Source: Lachnospiraceae bacterium (GTDB taxonomy: Bacteria; Bacillota; Clostridia; Lachnospirales; Lachnospiraceae). Taken from it: a stretch of 17,038 bases of DNA. Position 1 is the first letter of the stretch; each line of letters begins with the position of its first letter. This document shows, piece after piece, positions 1 to 7,329 of this stretch. Made by a program: the position numbers and the translations under genes. Location: the NCBI GenBank assembly GCA_014804495.1, contig JAAUZS010000152.1, forward strand, positions 1 to 17,038. Reading direction: 5' to 3'. The notes under the pieces were generated by a model, which was not told the origin of the DNA, searched no databases, and worked only from the letters and a program-made list of their open reading frames with translations.

Positions 1-295
1 AGAAGAGTGTTGGAAAAGGCGAAGTCAAAGAATTAATTGGGATAATATATTTGTAATGATGTATACTGATAACAAAAATACTGCAGACGAATTTATAAAG
101 CTACCTTATGAGAAAAAAATTTGTTTTGTATCATTCCCCACAAACGAAAAATCACTTCTATACATTGATTATATGTCAAAGATACCTTGTTTTGAATTTT
201 CGCAAGTAATTAATCGTTTGGCAAGCAATGATTTTTTGTATTATGATATATTCGATTTGCTTAATGATGGGATGATAAATAAGACTATTGTTTGA
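1..295 (+). CDS. 3' end of a DUF1919-family protein (partial)
   Basis: The reading frame is open from base 2 through the TGA at 293-295, so this is the C-terminal part of a gene that begins before the window; the ATG at 56 is internal. The visible 97 residues begin EECWKRRSQRINWDNIFVM and continue with a KICFVSFPTNEKSLLYID stretch. The pattern W-x-R-R-x-x-R-I-N-W-D-N followed by a K-I-C-F segment is what I recall of DUF1919 proteins, usually found in exopolysaccharide or capsule clusters and of unknown biochemical role. No polysaccharide genes lie to the right, so any such cluster must be to the left. The family call is from recall of the motif only. Confidence 0.65.
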   Translation, partial: EECWKRRSQRINWDNIFVMMYTDNKNTADEFIKLPYEKKICFVSFPTNEKSLLYIDYMSKIPCFEFSQVINRLASNDFLYYDIFDLLNDGMINKTIV

Positions 296-501
296 TAGAA
301 GTTGGTACGGCTATAAATGAATGATTAATATAGTTGGAAACTTTTCAAAACTCGTGGTAATGTTAAATTTTATTTGCAATTTCCTATATTCTATGCTAAT
401 ATAATTCAAAGCATATTTTTCTATAAAACAAATTTACTATCTTTTTATTCTAAATCTATTTTCAGAAAATCCATGCTTTTATTCACTTTTTAACAAAATA
501 A

Positions 502-530
502 GCAGGAGACTCTGGAAAAGGTTCTCCTGT
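502..530 (+). promoter_or_regulatory. hairpin just before the Rpn-nuclease start site
   Basis: CAGGAGA at 503-509 and TCTCCTG at 523-529 form a perfect 7-bp stem with a 13-base loop, extended by a G-T pair. It ends 7 bases before the ribosome binding site GGGAGG (537-542) of the next gene. TTCTCC at 522-527 could pair instead with GGAGGA at 538-543 and cover that site, so a two-state leader is possible but unproven. The rest of 296-547 is AT-rich; it has a good -10-like TATAAT at 400-405 but no convincing -35 at the right distance. Confidence 0.35.
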
Positions 531-547
531 AATAATGGGAGGACGAA

Positions 548-1585
548 ATGAATAAAAAACAAAGTACATCAGGAAAAACGACAAAAAGAGTAAAAAAGAA
601 GGTTATCACAAACAGGACGAGCAATAATGAAACACCCAATGCGCAGCGTCGTTATAAGGATACAGTGTTTCGCATGTTGTTCAAAGAAAAAGAAAACCTT
701 TTAAGTCTGTACAATGCAGTCAATGGAACGGCATACACGGAAGTGGACAAGCTTGAGATTACGACATTGGAAAATGCTGTTTATACGAATTACAAAAATG
801 ACGTTTCATTTGTATTCTGTTTTGAACTTATGCTCTATGAGCACCAATCGACAGTGAATCCAAACATGCCCCTGCGCGATTTGTTTTATGTCACAAATAT
901 ATTACGCGGGCTGACAACAGATGAAAATTTATATGGTTCAGAACTGGTCAGACTTCCGGCACCGAAGTTTGTGGTTTTTTATAATGGTACTGATTTTCAG
1001 CCGGTTAAGCAGATTTTGAGGTTATCAGATTCTTTTTTGAAGAAACAGGAAATGTCGGAACTTGAACTTTTGGTGACAGTTTATAATATTAACTGGGGAT
1101 ATAACAAAGAGTTGATGAAAGCATGTAGTTTGTTGTCGGAATATGCACAGTATGTCAATCAGGTAAGACAGTTTGCCGAGGATATGCCTTTTGGAGAAGC
1201 AGTAGAGAAAGCAGTGGACTACTGTATCAGACATGGGATTTTGGAAGACTTTTTATCTAAGAACCGGGCGGAGGCGATAGCGGTGAGTATATTTGAGTAT
1301 GATGAAGAGAAACACTTAAAGCAGGAGCGGGAAGCAGCCTATCGGAAAGGGAAGAATGATGGACTTGAGGCTGGTATAGAGGTTGGTATTACTGAAGGTA
1401 TTGAGCTGAAGTTATTCCTTCAAGTCTGTAAGAAACTTGCAAAAGGGAAAACTGAAACACAGATAGCGGAGGAACTTGAAGAGTCGGAAACTGTAATACA
1501 TACATTATGCGAAAAAGCCGCAGTTTATGCTCCGGAATATGATGAGAAAAAAATAACAGAAGACTGGCGTAGTACACATTCATAA
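548..1585 (+). CDS. Rpn/YhgA-family PD-(D/E)XK nuclease
   Basis: This 345-residue protein belongs to the Rpn (recombination-promoting nuclease) / PD-(D/E)XK nuclease-transposase family (COG5464 type). E. coli relatives are DNA endonucleases that stimulate RecA-independent recombination. Residues 1-30 are a basic, Ser/Thr/Asn-rich tail. The core starts at RRYKDTVFRMLF (about 34-45). The catalytic strand carries D85 (in NDVSFVF) and E98-x-Q100 (in YEHQS), the D...ExQ form typical of the family. Residues 185-245 are helical. The C-terminus has the Gly-spaced GLEAGIEVGITEGIEL stretch and a helix-turn-helix-like TETQIAEELEESE segment. The ATG at 548 has GGGAGG at 537-542. No terminal inverted repeats flank it, so it is not an insertion sequence despite the common transposase label. 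It may be cotranscribed with tag downstream. Confidence 0.85.
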   Translation: MNKKQSTSGKTTKRVKKKVITNRTSNNETPNAQRRYKDTVFRMLFKEKENLLSLYNAVNGTAYTEVDKLEITTLENAVYTNYKNDVSFVFCFELMLYEHQSTVNPNMPLRDLFYVTNILRGLTTDENLYGSELVRLPAPKFVVFYNGTDFQPVKQILRLSDSFLKKQEMSELELLVTVYNINWGYNKELMKACSLLSEYAQYVNQVRQFAEDMPFGEAVEKAVDYCIRHGILEDFLSKNRAEAIAVSIFEYDEEKHLKQEREAAYRKGKNDGLEAGIEVGITEGIELKLFLQVCKKLAKGKTETQIAEELEESETVIHTLCEKAAVYAPEYDEKKITEDWRSTHS

Positions 1586-1605
1586 ATACAGTACGATAGA
1601 TAAAG

Positions 1606-1649
1606 GCGCAAAGGATATGCCATTTAGGGAGGCAGTTGGGAGGGATGAA
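1606..1649 (+). pseudogene. possible scrap of a second Rpn-family gene
   Basis: Read in the frame of the gat at 1614, this stretch encodes K-D-M-P-F-R-E-A-V-G-R. It closely matches E-D-M-P-F-G-E-A-V-E-K in the preceding nuclease (DNA 1178-1210), and most bases of the roughly 33-bp match are identical. It looks like the relic of a second Rpn copy or of a partial duplication. It now supplies the GGGAGG ribosome binding site (1638-1644) for tag. The match is short, so chance or convergence on a purine-rich leader is not excluded. Confidence 0.35.
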
Positions 1650-1651
1650 AC

Positions 1652-2254
1652 ATGGAGCGGTGTGCATGGTGCCTGTGCAACGAAAAAATGATAAAATACC
1701 ATGATGAGGAATGGGGCGTTCCTCTGCATGATGACAGAAAACAGTTTGAGTTTCTGATGATGGAGGCCATGCAGTGCGGTCTTAACTGGAATATGATGAT
1801 ACAGAAAAGGGAGATATTTCGGGAGTGTTTTGATGGTTTCGATTATCAGAAAGTGGCATGCTATACGGAAACGGATATTAATAGAATCATGGAGACAGAA
1901 GGGATGATAAGGTCACGGGGAAAAATTGAGGCGGTCATCCATAATGCAAGGTGCTTTTTGAAGGTACGGGAAGAGTTTGGCACATTCAGTGATTATTTGT
2001 GGAAATTCTCAAAAGGAAAGACCATTCTGTACATGGGGCATCAGAAAGGCAGCATTCCGGCAAAGAATGCACTCTCAGATGCAATCAGCAAGGATTTAAA
2101 GAAGAGGGGATTCAAGTATCTTGGTTCTGTCACGGTCTATTCGCACCTACAGGCCTGTGGGATTATCAACGACCATACGGAAGGGTGCTTCCGATATCAG
2201 GAAGTTATGGAGAAAAGTCCGACAGTCCGTAAGCGGAGGGATAAAGAAAGTTAA
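1652..2254 (+). CDS. tag: DNA-3-methyladenine glycosylase I
   Basis: This 200-residue cytoplasmic base-excision repair enzyme removes 3-methyladenine from alkylated DNA, leaving an abasic site. Residues line up with E. coli Tag by position: zinc ligands C4, H17, H175 and C179, and the 3-methyladenine pocket residues Y16, E38 and W46. Further family landmarks are YHDEEWGVP (16-24), RSRGKIEAVIHNAR (87-100), LKKRGFKYLGS (149-159) and the C-terminal NDHTEGC. Length is normal for the family. The ATG at 1652 follows GGGAGG at 1638-1644. A stand-alone tag gene between a nuclease and a methylase suggests no dedicated pathway here. It converges with fliB. Nothing looks damaged. Confidence 0.95.
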   Translation: MERCAWCLCNEKMIKYHDEEWGVPLHDDRKQFEFLMMEAMQCGLNWNMMIQKREIFRECFDGFDYQKVACYTETDINRIMETEGMIRSRGKIEAVIHNARCFLKVREEFGTFSDYLWKFSKGKTILYMGHQKGSIPAKNALSDAISKDLKKRGFKYLGSVTVYSHLQACGIINDHTEGCFRYQEVMEKSPTVRKRRDKES

Positions 2255-2280
2255 AGGAATACCGGGATATTTCCAAACCC

Positions 2281-2301
2281 TATTCATGATAAGGATGAAT
2301 A
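2281..2301. terminator. weak hairpin between convergent tag and fliB
   Basis: TATTCAT at 2281-2287 and ATGAATA at 2295-2301 form a perfect 7-bp AT-rich stem with a 7-base loop, overlapping the fliB stop codon (TCA on the plus strand, 2284-2286). The position between two convergent genes fits a shared terminator. The stem is weak and has no T-tract on either side. Confidence 0.25.
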
Positions 2302-3351
2302 TATCCGCTGAGCCCTCTGCTCAAACACAGCCATGACTGTGGCGAACTCATGGGTATTGATATTTTCCCGATCTTCGGCATATAGGGCGAAAAAGAGCCG
2401 CAGAAGGTGCGTTTTGACAATACCGAAGAGCAGATGCTTTGAAAAACTGTAATCTTCATAGATTTCAAAGAAGTCGGTCAATAGGTAATATTCGTAATAG
2501 CGATTCAAAATCTTGTCTAAATTCGGCATTTTATCATAAAGGCTTTCTTGCAGGGCGGCAAGCTTTTTGTCGGCGGCGCGGGGATTCCTTCTGTTTTGAC
2601 CGCCGAATTTACGGATATATTTCCGACACAATTGATATAAAAGCGGTGATATTGTACGGAGTTTTGAGTGATAAAAGCCGTTAAAAAGCCACTTGTCTAT
2701 TTTTTCACAAGTCATCTGATAATGCTCATGGGCTTCATAGTCCTGTGGGCTTGGGAGAGACGTTTGGTTAAGGCAGGCGTTTTGCGAATCCTGTCCGTAA
2801 TGTAATATCGCCATGCTGTCATAAGAAATATCGTTTTCCAGCATCTTAATCAGTTCATCTCTTGATTTTTGCAGATAATCCAGAAATTCCCTGTCATCGT
2901 TTGTGGTGTTTACTTCATAGCTGACATTATCTTCTGTCACTGTGAATTCAAATGGTCTGTCCCCGGCAGCGGAGGTAAGAAAAAGCCGCGCAGCTTCAGG
3001 ACATGCCAGATACAGCGTTTCTTCACAGAAAAATTCAAGGTTGTACAGCTGTCTGGGAAACTGGATACATACCGCAGGCATGTAAGATTCACCATGTTTT
3101 TTCTGAATGCCGCATAAATGGTCTGTTCCCCAGAATGGACAGCCGCGTAAGCTATTACGAAAAGTGGTCAGGCCCCGTCTGTTCACGGTAGAACAGCGCA
3201 GCAGCAGCCCCCATATACCCTTTTCATCGAGGTATTTAGCGTACATATCAGGGTCAACGGGAATCTTCCAGATGTTGCGGCAGCAGCTTGCCGGACAATC
3301 TTTCGCGATGCATTTGAATTCATTGAAAATTGAAATCCGCTTTATCTCCAT
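2284..3351 (-). CDS. fliB: FliB-like flagellin lysine-N-methylase
   Basis: The protein has 355 residues. The family methylates lysines on flagellin in Salmonella, and many clostridia carry homologues of unproven target. The N-terminus holds the diagnostic cysteine cluster FKCIAKDCPASCC (C14, C19, C23, C24). This is followed by a W-x-I-P-V-D segment, C71-P, C80 and the PAVCIQFPR motif (C95), arranged as for iron-sulfur binding in YkgJ/FliB proteins. The remaining 250 residues are helical, with the Y-rich YYEYYLLTDFFE stretch typical of the C-terminal half. The ATG at 3351 is preceded by AAAGGAG. No flagellin or other motility gene is in the window, so the substrate is unknown. The family call is secure; the flagellin-specific function is inferred. 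Confidence 0.85.
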   Translation of the reverse strand: MEIKRISIFNEFKCIAKDCPASCCRNIWKIPVDPDMYAKYLDEKGIWGLLLRCSTVNRRGLTTFRNSLRGCPFWGTDHLCGIQKKHGESYMPAVCIQFPRQLYNLEFFCEETLYLACPEAARLFLTSAAGDRPFEFTVTEDNVSYEVNTTNDDREFLDYLQKSRDELIKMLENDISYDSMAILHYGQDSQNACLNQTSLPSPQDYEAHEHYQMTCEKIDKWLFNGFYHSKLRTISPLLYQLCRKYIRKFGGQNRRNPRAADKKLAALQESLYDKMPNLDKILNRYYEYYLLTDFFEIYEDYSFSKHLLFGIVKTHLLRLFFALYAEDRENINTHEFATVMAVFEQRAQRIYSSLS

Positions 3352-3376
3352 GGGGTTGCTCCTTTGGTGAACTACT

Positions 3377-3399
3377 CGGGACTTCTAAGCGATGTCCCG
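3377..3399 (-). promoter_or_regulatory. hairpin in the fliB leader
   Basis: CGGGAC (3377-3382) and GTCCCG (3394-3399) form a perfect 6-bp GC-rich stem with an 11-base loop. It lies in the predicted 5' untranslated leader of fliB, 26 bases before the start codon. There is no T-tract after it on the minus strand, so it is more likely an mRNA-stability or regulatory element than a terminator. I recognise no riboswitch class. Confidence 0.35.
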
Positions 3400-3419
3400 G
3401 TATCATTCCGATTTCGGAT

Positions 3420-3448
3420 ATTTTATCACGTTTAGAAGCTGTTTACAA
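3420..3448 (-). promoter_or_regulatory. sigma-A-type promoter for fliB
   Basis: On the minus strand TTGTAA (3443-3448) is followed after exactly 17 bases by TAAAAT (3420-3425). The start point would fall near 3413, giving a leader of about 60 bases before the fliB ATG. Confidence 0.5.
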
Positions 3449-3495
3449 ATAATTCTGGTTTTTGGCTGAAAATGTGGCGGAAAATGCTTAATTTG

Positions 3496-3525
3496 TTGAC
3501 TATTCCATAATAGTGGTGCTAGAAT
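3496..3525 (+). promoter_or_regulatory. sigma-A-type promoter for the SDR gene
   Basis: TTGACT (3496-3501) and TAGAAT (3520-3525) are separated by 18 bases and lie 43 bases upstream of the ATG at 3568. It is divergent from the fliB promoter about 50 bases to the left. The gene's ribosome binding site AAAGGAGGAT lies between them and the ATG. Confidence 0.6.
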
Positions 3526-3567
3526 TGTTTTAGAAGTTAGTGCTGATAAAAAAGGAGGATAAAAACT

Positions 3568-4368
3568 ATGGGATTTCTTACGGGGAAAACGGTAATCATC
3601 ACCGGTGCGGGTAAAGCCACGCTGAGTAACGGAAAATGTGGTTCTATCGGTTATGGAATAGCTACCGCCTATGCAAAAGAAGGAGCCAATATTGTCATTA
3701 CGGGACGTAATGTGCAGAAGCTTCAGGATGCAAAGGAAGAGTTGGAGAGGCTTTATGGCATTAAGGTCCTGCCGGTGCAGGCGGATGTCAATGCGGGCGC
3801 AGACAATGAGGCTGTTGTGCAAAATGTGATAAAGCAGACCATAGATACTTTCGGCGATATCCATGTGTTGATTAATTGCGCTCAGGCTTCCGCTTCCGGC
3901 GTAACCCTGGCTGACCACACAACGGAACAGTTTGACCTGGCAGTATATTCCGGTTTATATGCTACTTTTTACTATATGAAAGCATGCTACCCATATCTGG
4001 CGAAAACAAAGGGTTCCGTTATCAACTTTGCTTCCGGGGCAGGTCTGTTTGGAAACTTCGGACAGTGCGCTTACGCAGCGGCAAAGGAAGGCATCAGAGG
4101 GCTTACCCGTGTGGCGGCAAACGAGTGGGGCAAAGACGGCATCAATGTAAATATTATCTGTCCTCTTGCATGGACGGCTCAGCTTGAGAATTTTGAGAAG
4201 GCATATCCGGATGCATTCAAACAGAACGTGAAAATGCCGCCTATGGGTCATTACGGTGATGTAGAGGAAGAAATCGGACGTGTCTGCGTGCAGCTTGCTT
4301 CTCCTGACTTTAAGTATATGACAGGCGAGACGCTCACTCTGGAAGGCGGAATGGGCTTGAGACCTTAA
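3568..4368 (+). CDS. short-chain dehydrogenase/reductase (SDR), atypical
   Basis: This 266-residue cytoplasmic NAD(P)-dependent oxidoreductase has unknown substrate. The Rossmann N-terminus reads TGAGKATLSNG then KCGSIGYGIA (residues 12-31), so the usual TGxxxGxG is stretched by about eight residues and ends in a FabI-like S-I-G-x-G-I-A. The conserved NNAG is N103-C-A-Q106. The catalytic set shows S156 (in INFASGAG), Y169 and K173 (Y-x-x-x-K). The Asn expected before the following G is S128. The C-terminus TGETLTLEGGMGLRP is the usual SDR end. R47 after the second strand (ITGRN) favours NADPH, by inference. It is a single gene with a strong ribosome binding site, its own promoter at 3496-3525 and a hairpin after it, so it is probably monocistronic. 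Fold and family are certain; the reaction is not. Confidence 0.85.
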   Translation: MGFLTGKTVIITGAGKATLSNGKCGSIGYGIATAYAKEGANIVITGRNVQKLQDAKEELERLYGIKVLPVQADVNAGADNEAVVQNVIKQTIDTFGDIHVLINCAQASASGVTLADHTTEQFDLAVYSGLYATFYYMKACYPYLAKTKGSVINFASGAGLFGNFGQCAYAAAKEGIRGLTRVAANEWGKDGINVNIICPLAWTAQLENFEKAYPDAFKQNVKMPPMGHYGDVEEEIGRVCVQLASPDFKYMTGETLTLEGGMGLRP

Positions 4369-4431
4369 CTGTTATCTGTACTTGCTGAAATTATAATTCC
4401 CCATTCGTTTGATTCAAGACTGAATAACAGT

Positions 4432-4470
4432 AAACAGCGGTAAAACTATTACACAGATTGACCGCTGTTT
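4432..4470 (+). terminator. hairpin terminator after the SDR gene
   Basis: AAACAGCGGT (4432-4441) and ACCGCTGTTT (4461-4470) form a perfect 10-bp stem with a 19-base loop, 63 bases after the SDR stop. A second small hairpin, TATGCA/TGCATA, follows at 4472-4489, and a further CAGCGG lies at 4490-4495. The T-run is only TTT, so termination may be partial. The rest of 4369-4592 shows no gene and no clear promoter for the next gene. Confidence 0.5.
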
Positions 4471-4592
4471 ATATGCAAAAAACTGCATACAGCGGAAGAG
4501 CATATCTTTTTAGAAAAGCAGAAATTGTTTAATTTTTTGTACATACAGGGTCATATTTGTAGTTGTAATTCAACATAGAGGTGATAGATAAG

Positions 4593-6452
4593 ATGAAAAA
4601 GAACGGGATGATAAAGAGATTTTTAACAGTTTTATTGTCGGTTATAGCTGCGATAGGGCTGACCATGCAGGGAACGTCGGTGTTTGCAGAGACGCTGTCA
4701 CCGGAATTGCAGGGTGAAACTACAGAAGACCGGCAGGAAAGCCAGGGAGAAACGCTGGAAGAGAGCGAGTCTGATGAGCAGACAGAAAACGAAGAACCGG
4801 AACTTTCGGAGGAACAGACTGAAACGGAAGAGGAACAGTCCGTAAGCGGGAATGATATATCCGAGGGAGAGGCGGAGGACCCGAATGAAACAATAGCGGA
4901 ACCTATTGATGAGGGGTCAGGCGATACAAACAATACATTAAGTGATGAGATATTGAAAAATTGTATAGTCAACGGTATGAATCCACAGGGGGTTACTGTT
5001 AATTTGTTTGATTACTGGCAGGATAATGTTCCTCAAGAAGAACTGGACAAAGGTAACAAAGAGGTGGCTCATGATTTTTGTTATTGGGTTAACAATGTGC
5101 CTGATTATAGCCAGTCGGTTACTACTTATAATCTAGGCATATCTAGGGAACATTTGCTGCGCTTTGGTTATCGGAGCGACGCAACAGACGATTATTGCCA
5201 GGCCACTATAGAGGGTAAACAGTTAGGTGATTATGGTGATTGGAATGAGTATGTGAAAACAAGCCCATGCCAAGGAATAGTGAAGCATATATTGGGTCCG
5301 GATGGATTCCCAGTACTGAATTTTTCGGGTAAAACTGACGTTGAATTTGGCCGATATGCCGACAACGCGAATCGTTCTTCTTATCTTACCGAAGTTAAGA
5401 AGATAGAATCTCTAGCCTATTTATTTTCGCCTAATGTACAGAATAAATATAAAGCAAGCTATAGCTCCGTACAGGGATTGTTTCAGCCGAGCGCGAATGG
5501 CTATTATTATTATGACAGTCAAAAAAACTTTGCTTCATTTAATGAACAGACTAACTCATTTATTTTGTATAATTCTCCAGGTGTTGCAAAGGAGAAAGAT
5601 GATAAATCCGGTGCTGAATTTTGTGGACAGTTTTTCCCTTTTAATACAGCAAAGAATGCATTTGATTCTTATATTGAGAACAATGATGGGAGTTATCAGC
5701 TTACTTATCAAGATATAGAGAAGCTGAGGGAGAATAATTCTGACTATGACCCTATCTCGGCTGACGGGAACAGCTATATCAAATGCTATGCTCCCAGTCT
5801 GAATCACTATTTCGGATTAACTCTGGAAATGCAGTTCGTGCAGCCGGCAGGTGGGCGTGTGAACGGCGATACTGGTTCTTCCGATATGATTTTTAGATTT
5901 TCCGGTGATGATGATGTCTGGATTTTTATTGATGATGTGTTGGTTGCCGATCTGGGAGGTATTCATGATGCGTTAGGATTGTCAATTAATTTTGCTACCG
6001 GAGACGTTGAGGTAGCGGGAGAAAAGCGTACTTTATATGATGCTTTTGTGACTGCATACGGAGAAAATTCAAATTTGGGTGATGTCGAGTTTAATGGAAA
6101 TACCTTTGCGGACAACACAACTCACACCTTAAAGATGTTCTATCTGGAACGCGGGCATATGGCTTCTAACCTGTCATTGTCATTTAATATCCAGCCTTTG
6201 CCAAGTCCGCCGGACAACAATGAAGAGAAAGAAAAGGATTACCATGAAACAGAGGAACATACATCTGATTCAGACACAAATCCGGTAGTTGAAATACCGG
6301 TTAGTGACAATACGTTGTATGATATCGTAGAAATACCGAAAACCGGCGACGATTCCATGATAGAGTGGTGGGCTGCACTATGTATCATATCATTAGTAGG
6401 AATCGGAGCGACAGTGTGCAATTTAATAATCAGAAAACGAAAGAATAAGTGA
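4593..6452 (+). CDS. sortase-anchored fibro-slime domain surface protein
   Basis: This 619-residue exported cell-wall protein has a signal peptide at residues 1-33 (basic MKKNGMIKR, hydrophobic core, cleavage near VFA-ET). Next is a highly acidic Glu/Ser/Thr-rich stalk (about 34-115), a region starting NGMNPQGVTVNLFDYW, and a fibro-slime-type domain around 390-540 with FSGDDDVWIFIDD and LGGIHDA. That domain also has KMFYLERG, resembling PA14-like carbohydrate-binding folds. The end is a classic sorting signal: IPKTG (581-585), a hydrophobic helix and RKRKNK. The ATG at 4593 is preferred over the GTG at 4581 because AGAGGTG at 4577-4583 is then a ribosome binding site 9 bases away. The convergent class B sortase next door is its probable anchoring enzyme. 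Role is likely adhesion or matrix, by inference. Confidence 0.85.
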   Translation: MKKNGMIKRFLTVLLSVIAAIGLTMQGTSVFAETLSPELQGETTEDRQESQGETLEESESDEQTENEEPELSEEQTETEEEQSVSGNDISEGEAEDPNETIAEPIDEGSGDTNNTLSDEILKNCIVNGMNPQGVTVNLFDYWQDNVPQEELDKGNKEVAHDFCYWVNNVPDYSQSVTTYNLGISREHLLRFGYRSDATDDYCQATIEGKQLGDYGDWNEYVKTSPCQGIVKHILGPDGFPVLNFSGKTDVEFGRYADNANRSSYLTEVKKIESLAYLFSPNVQNKYKASYSSVQGLFQPSANGYYYYDSQKNFASFNEQTNSFILYNSPGVAKEKDDKSGAEFCGQFFPFNTAKNAFDSYIENNDGSYQLTYQDIEKLRENNSDYDPISADGNSYIKCYAPSLNHYFGLTLEMQFVQPAGGRVNGDTGSSDMIFRFSGDDDVWIFIDDVLVADLGGIHDALGLSINFATGDVEVAGEKRTLYDAFVTAYGENSNLGDVEFNGNTFADNTTHTLKMFYLERGHMASNLSLSFNIQPLPSPPDNNEEKEKDYHETEEHTSDSDTNPVVEIPVSDNTLYDIVEIPKTGDDSMIEWWAALCIISLVGIGATVCNLIIRKRKNK

Positions 6453-6473
6453 GAATAGAATAAACCAGAAGTC

Positions 6474-6520
6474 ATGGCCGGTTTGTCAGTTAGAAACAGC
6501 AACAACTACAAACCGGCCAT
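6474..6520. terminator. 12-bp inverted repeat across the sortase 3' end
   Basis: ATGGCCGGTTTG (6474-6485) and CAAACCGGCCAT (6509-6520) are perfect inverted copies with a 23-base loop. The right arm is sortase coding sequence (N-G-R-F-V near its C-terminus, containing the catalytic Arg); the left arm is intergenic, just after the sortase stop codon. It lies between two convergent genes and would form a stable GC-rich hairpin in either transcript, so it probably serves as a shared terminator, although neither side has a T-tract. Confidence 0.5.
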
Positions 6521-7322
6521 TATTGGCATGATAATTACATGTTGAAAGTGTCAGGATATTATCTCCGTATGAGACACTGACGCCAGTGTCATAAATCGCG
6601 CATGCTTTTACCCGACTTATATATTCATCAAAAATTTCCTGCGAAGAAAGATCAGAGTATTCATAATAACGGAACGGTTCCGTTTCCGGAGAATAAGACG
6701 GATCCCAGTAAAATGCGGCAAGTACTTCATAGTTCCGTTCTTCCGTCAGCGTATCAAAATGGATGACGGAATGGGTGGAGGCAAAATCATATGATTTATA
6801 ATCTGTCAGGGAACCGAACATGCTTTTGTCTTTCATATGGTGTCCGTGGATCAAAAGAGAATTTCCATCAGCTGAATATGAGCCGTCTATAAAAAGACTG
6901 CCGCTGTTGGCATCGGAGCGGTCAAATGCTCTGTGCAGGTAATATTCCGGGTCGTTCGGTGTATGCATGACCGGATAATCAATTTTTGTATTCTCTATAT
7001 ACAGCCAGCCGGCAAAATCATGATTCTGCTCCCACAATGCTTCATATTCAGTAAATATATCATATGCTGCTGATTCTGTTTCCGCTGATTTCTGCTGTTC
7101 GCGTATTTCCTGTATTGGCTGTGCAATCAGTAAGTTGGCCTGATCTTCCGCACGGTAACGCAGAAGCGTGTCGCATAAGTAGTATGACGAGGCGCAAAAA
7201 GTCGGAATGCATATTAAAAGAACTATAAACTGCCAAAGCGGAAATTTATAAGCGCTTTTCTTATGAATGTGTTTCTTATGGACATTTTTTTTAGTGATAT
7301 GTTTTTTTGAAGTTTTTTTCAT
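6486..7322 (-). CDS. srtB: class B sortase
   Basis: This 278-residue membrane-bound cysteine transpeptidase joins sorting-signal proteins to peptidoglycan. The N-terminus (1-27) is extremely Lys/His-rich (KKHITKKNVHKKHIHKK). A membrane helix spans about 28-50, then the extracellular domain: FAGWLYIENTKIDYPVM, the catalytic His of GHHM (H161), TLSTC (C262) and the Arg of NNGRF (R270). YHANNGRF after the Cys and the KDKSMFGSL helix are class B traits. I chose the ATG at 7322; the frame is open to a TTG at 7358, but that lies inside the promoter -35 and has no ribosome binding site. Its likely substrate is the convergent IPKTG protein. All catalytic residues are present. Confidence 0.9.
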   Translation of the reverse strand: MKKTSKKHITKKNVHKKHIHKKSAYKFPLWQFIVLLICIPTFCASSYYLCDTLLRYRAEDQANLLIAQPIQEIREQQKSAETESAAYDIFTEYEALWEQNHDFAGWLYIENTKIDYPVMHTPNDPEYYLHRAFDRSDANSGSLFIDGSYSADGNSLLIHGHHMKDKSMFGSLTDYKSYDFASTHSVIHFDTLTEERNYEVLAAFYWDPSYSPETEPFRYYEYSDLSSQEIFDEYISRVKACAIYDTGVSVSYGDNILTLSTCNYHANNGRFVVVAVSN

Positions 7323-7329
7323 ATGTGCT

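Noticed and set aside
548..1585. Rpn gene as an insertion-sequence transposase
   Set aside because: No terminal inverted repeats or target-site duplications flank it; the family is a nuclease, not a DDE transposase.
4581..4592. GTG start for the surface protein
   Set aside because: The GTG lies inside the AGAGGTG ribosome binding site that fits the ATG at 4593.
4529..4972. Ser-rich 147-residue frame on the minus strand
   Set aside because: It is the antisense of the Glu-rich stalk of the surface protein, with no ribosome binding site of its own.
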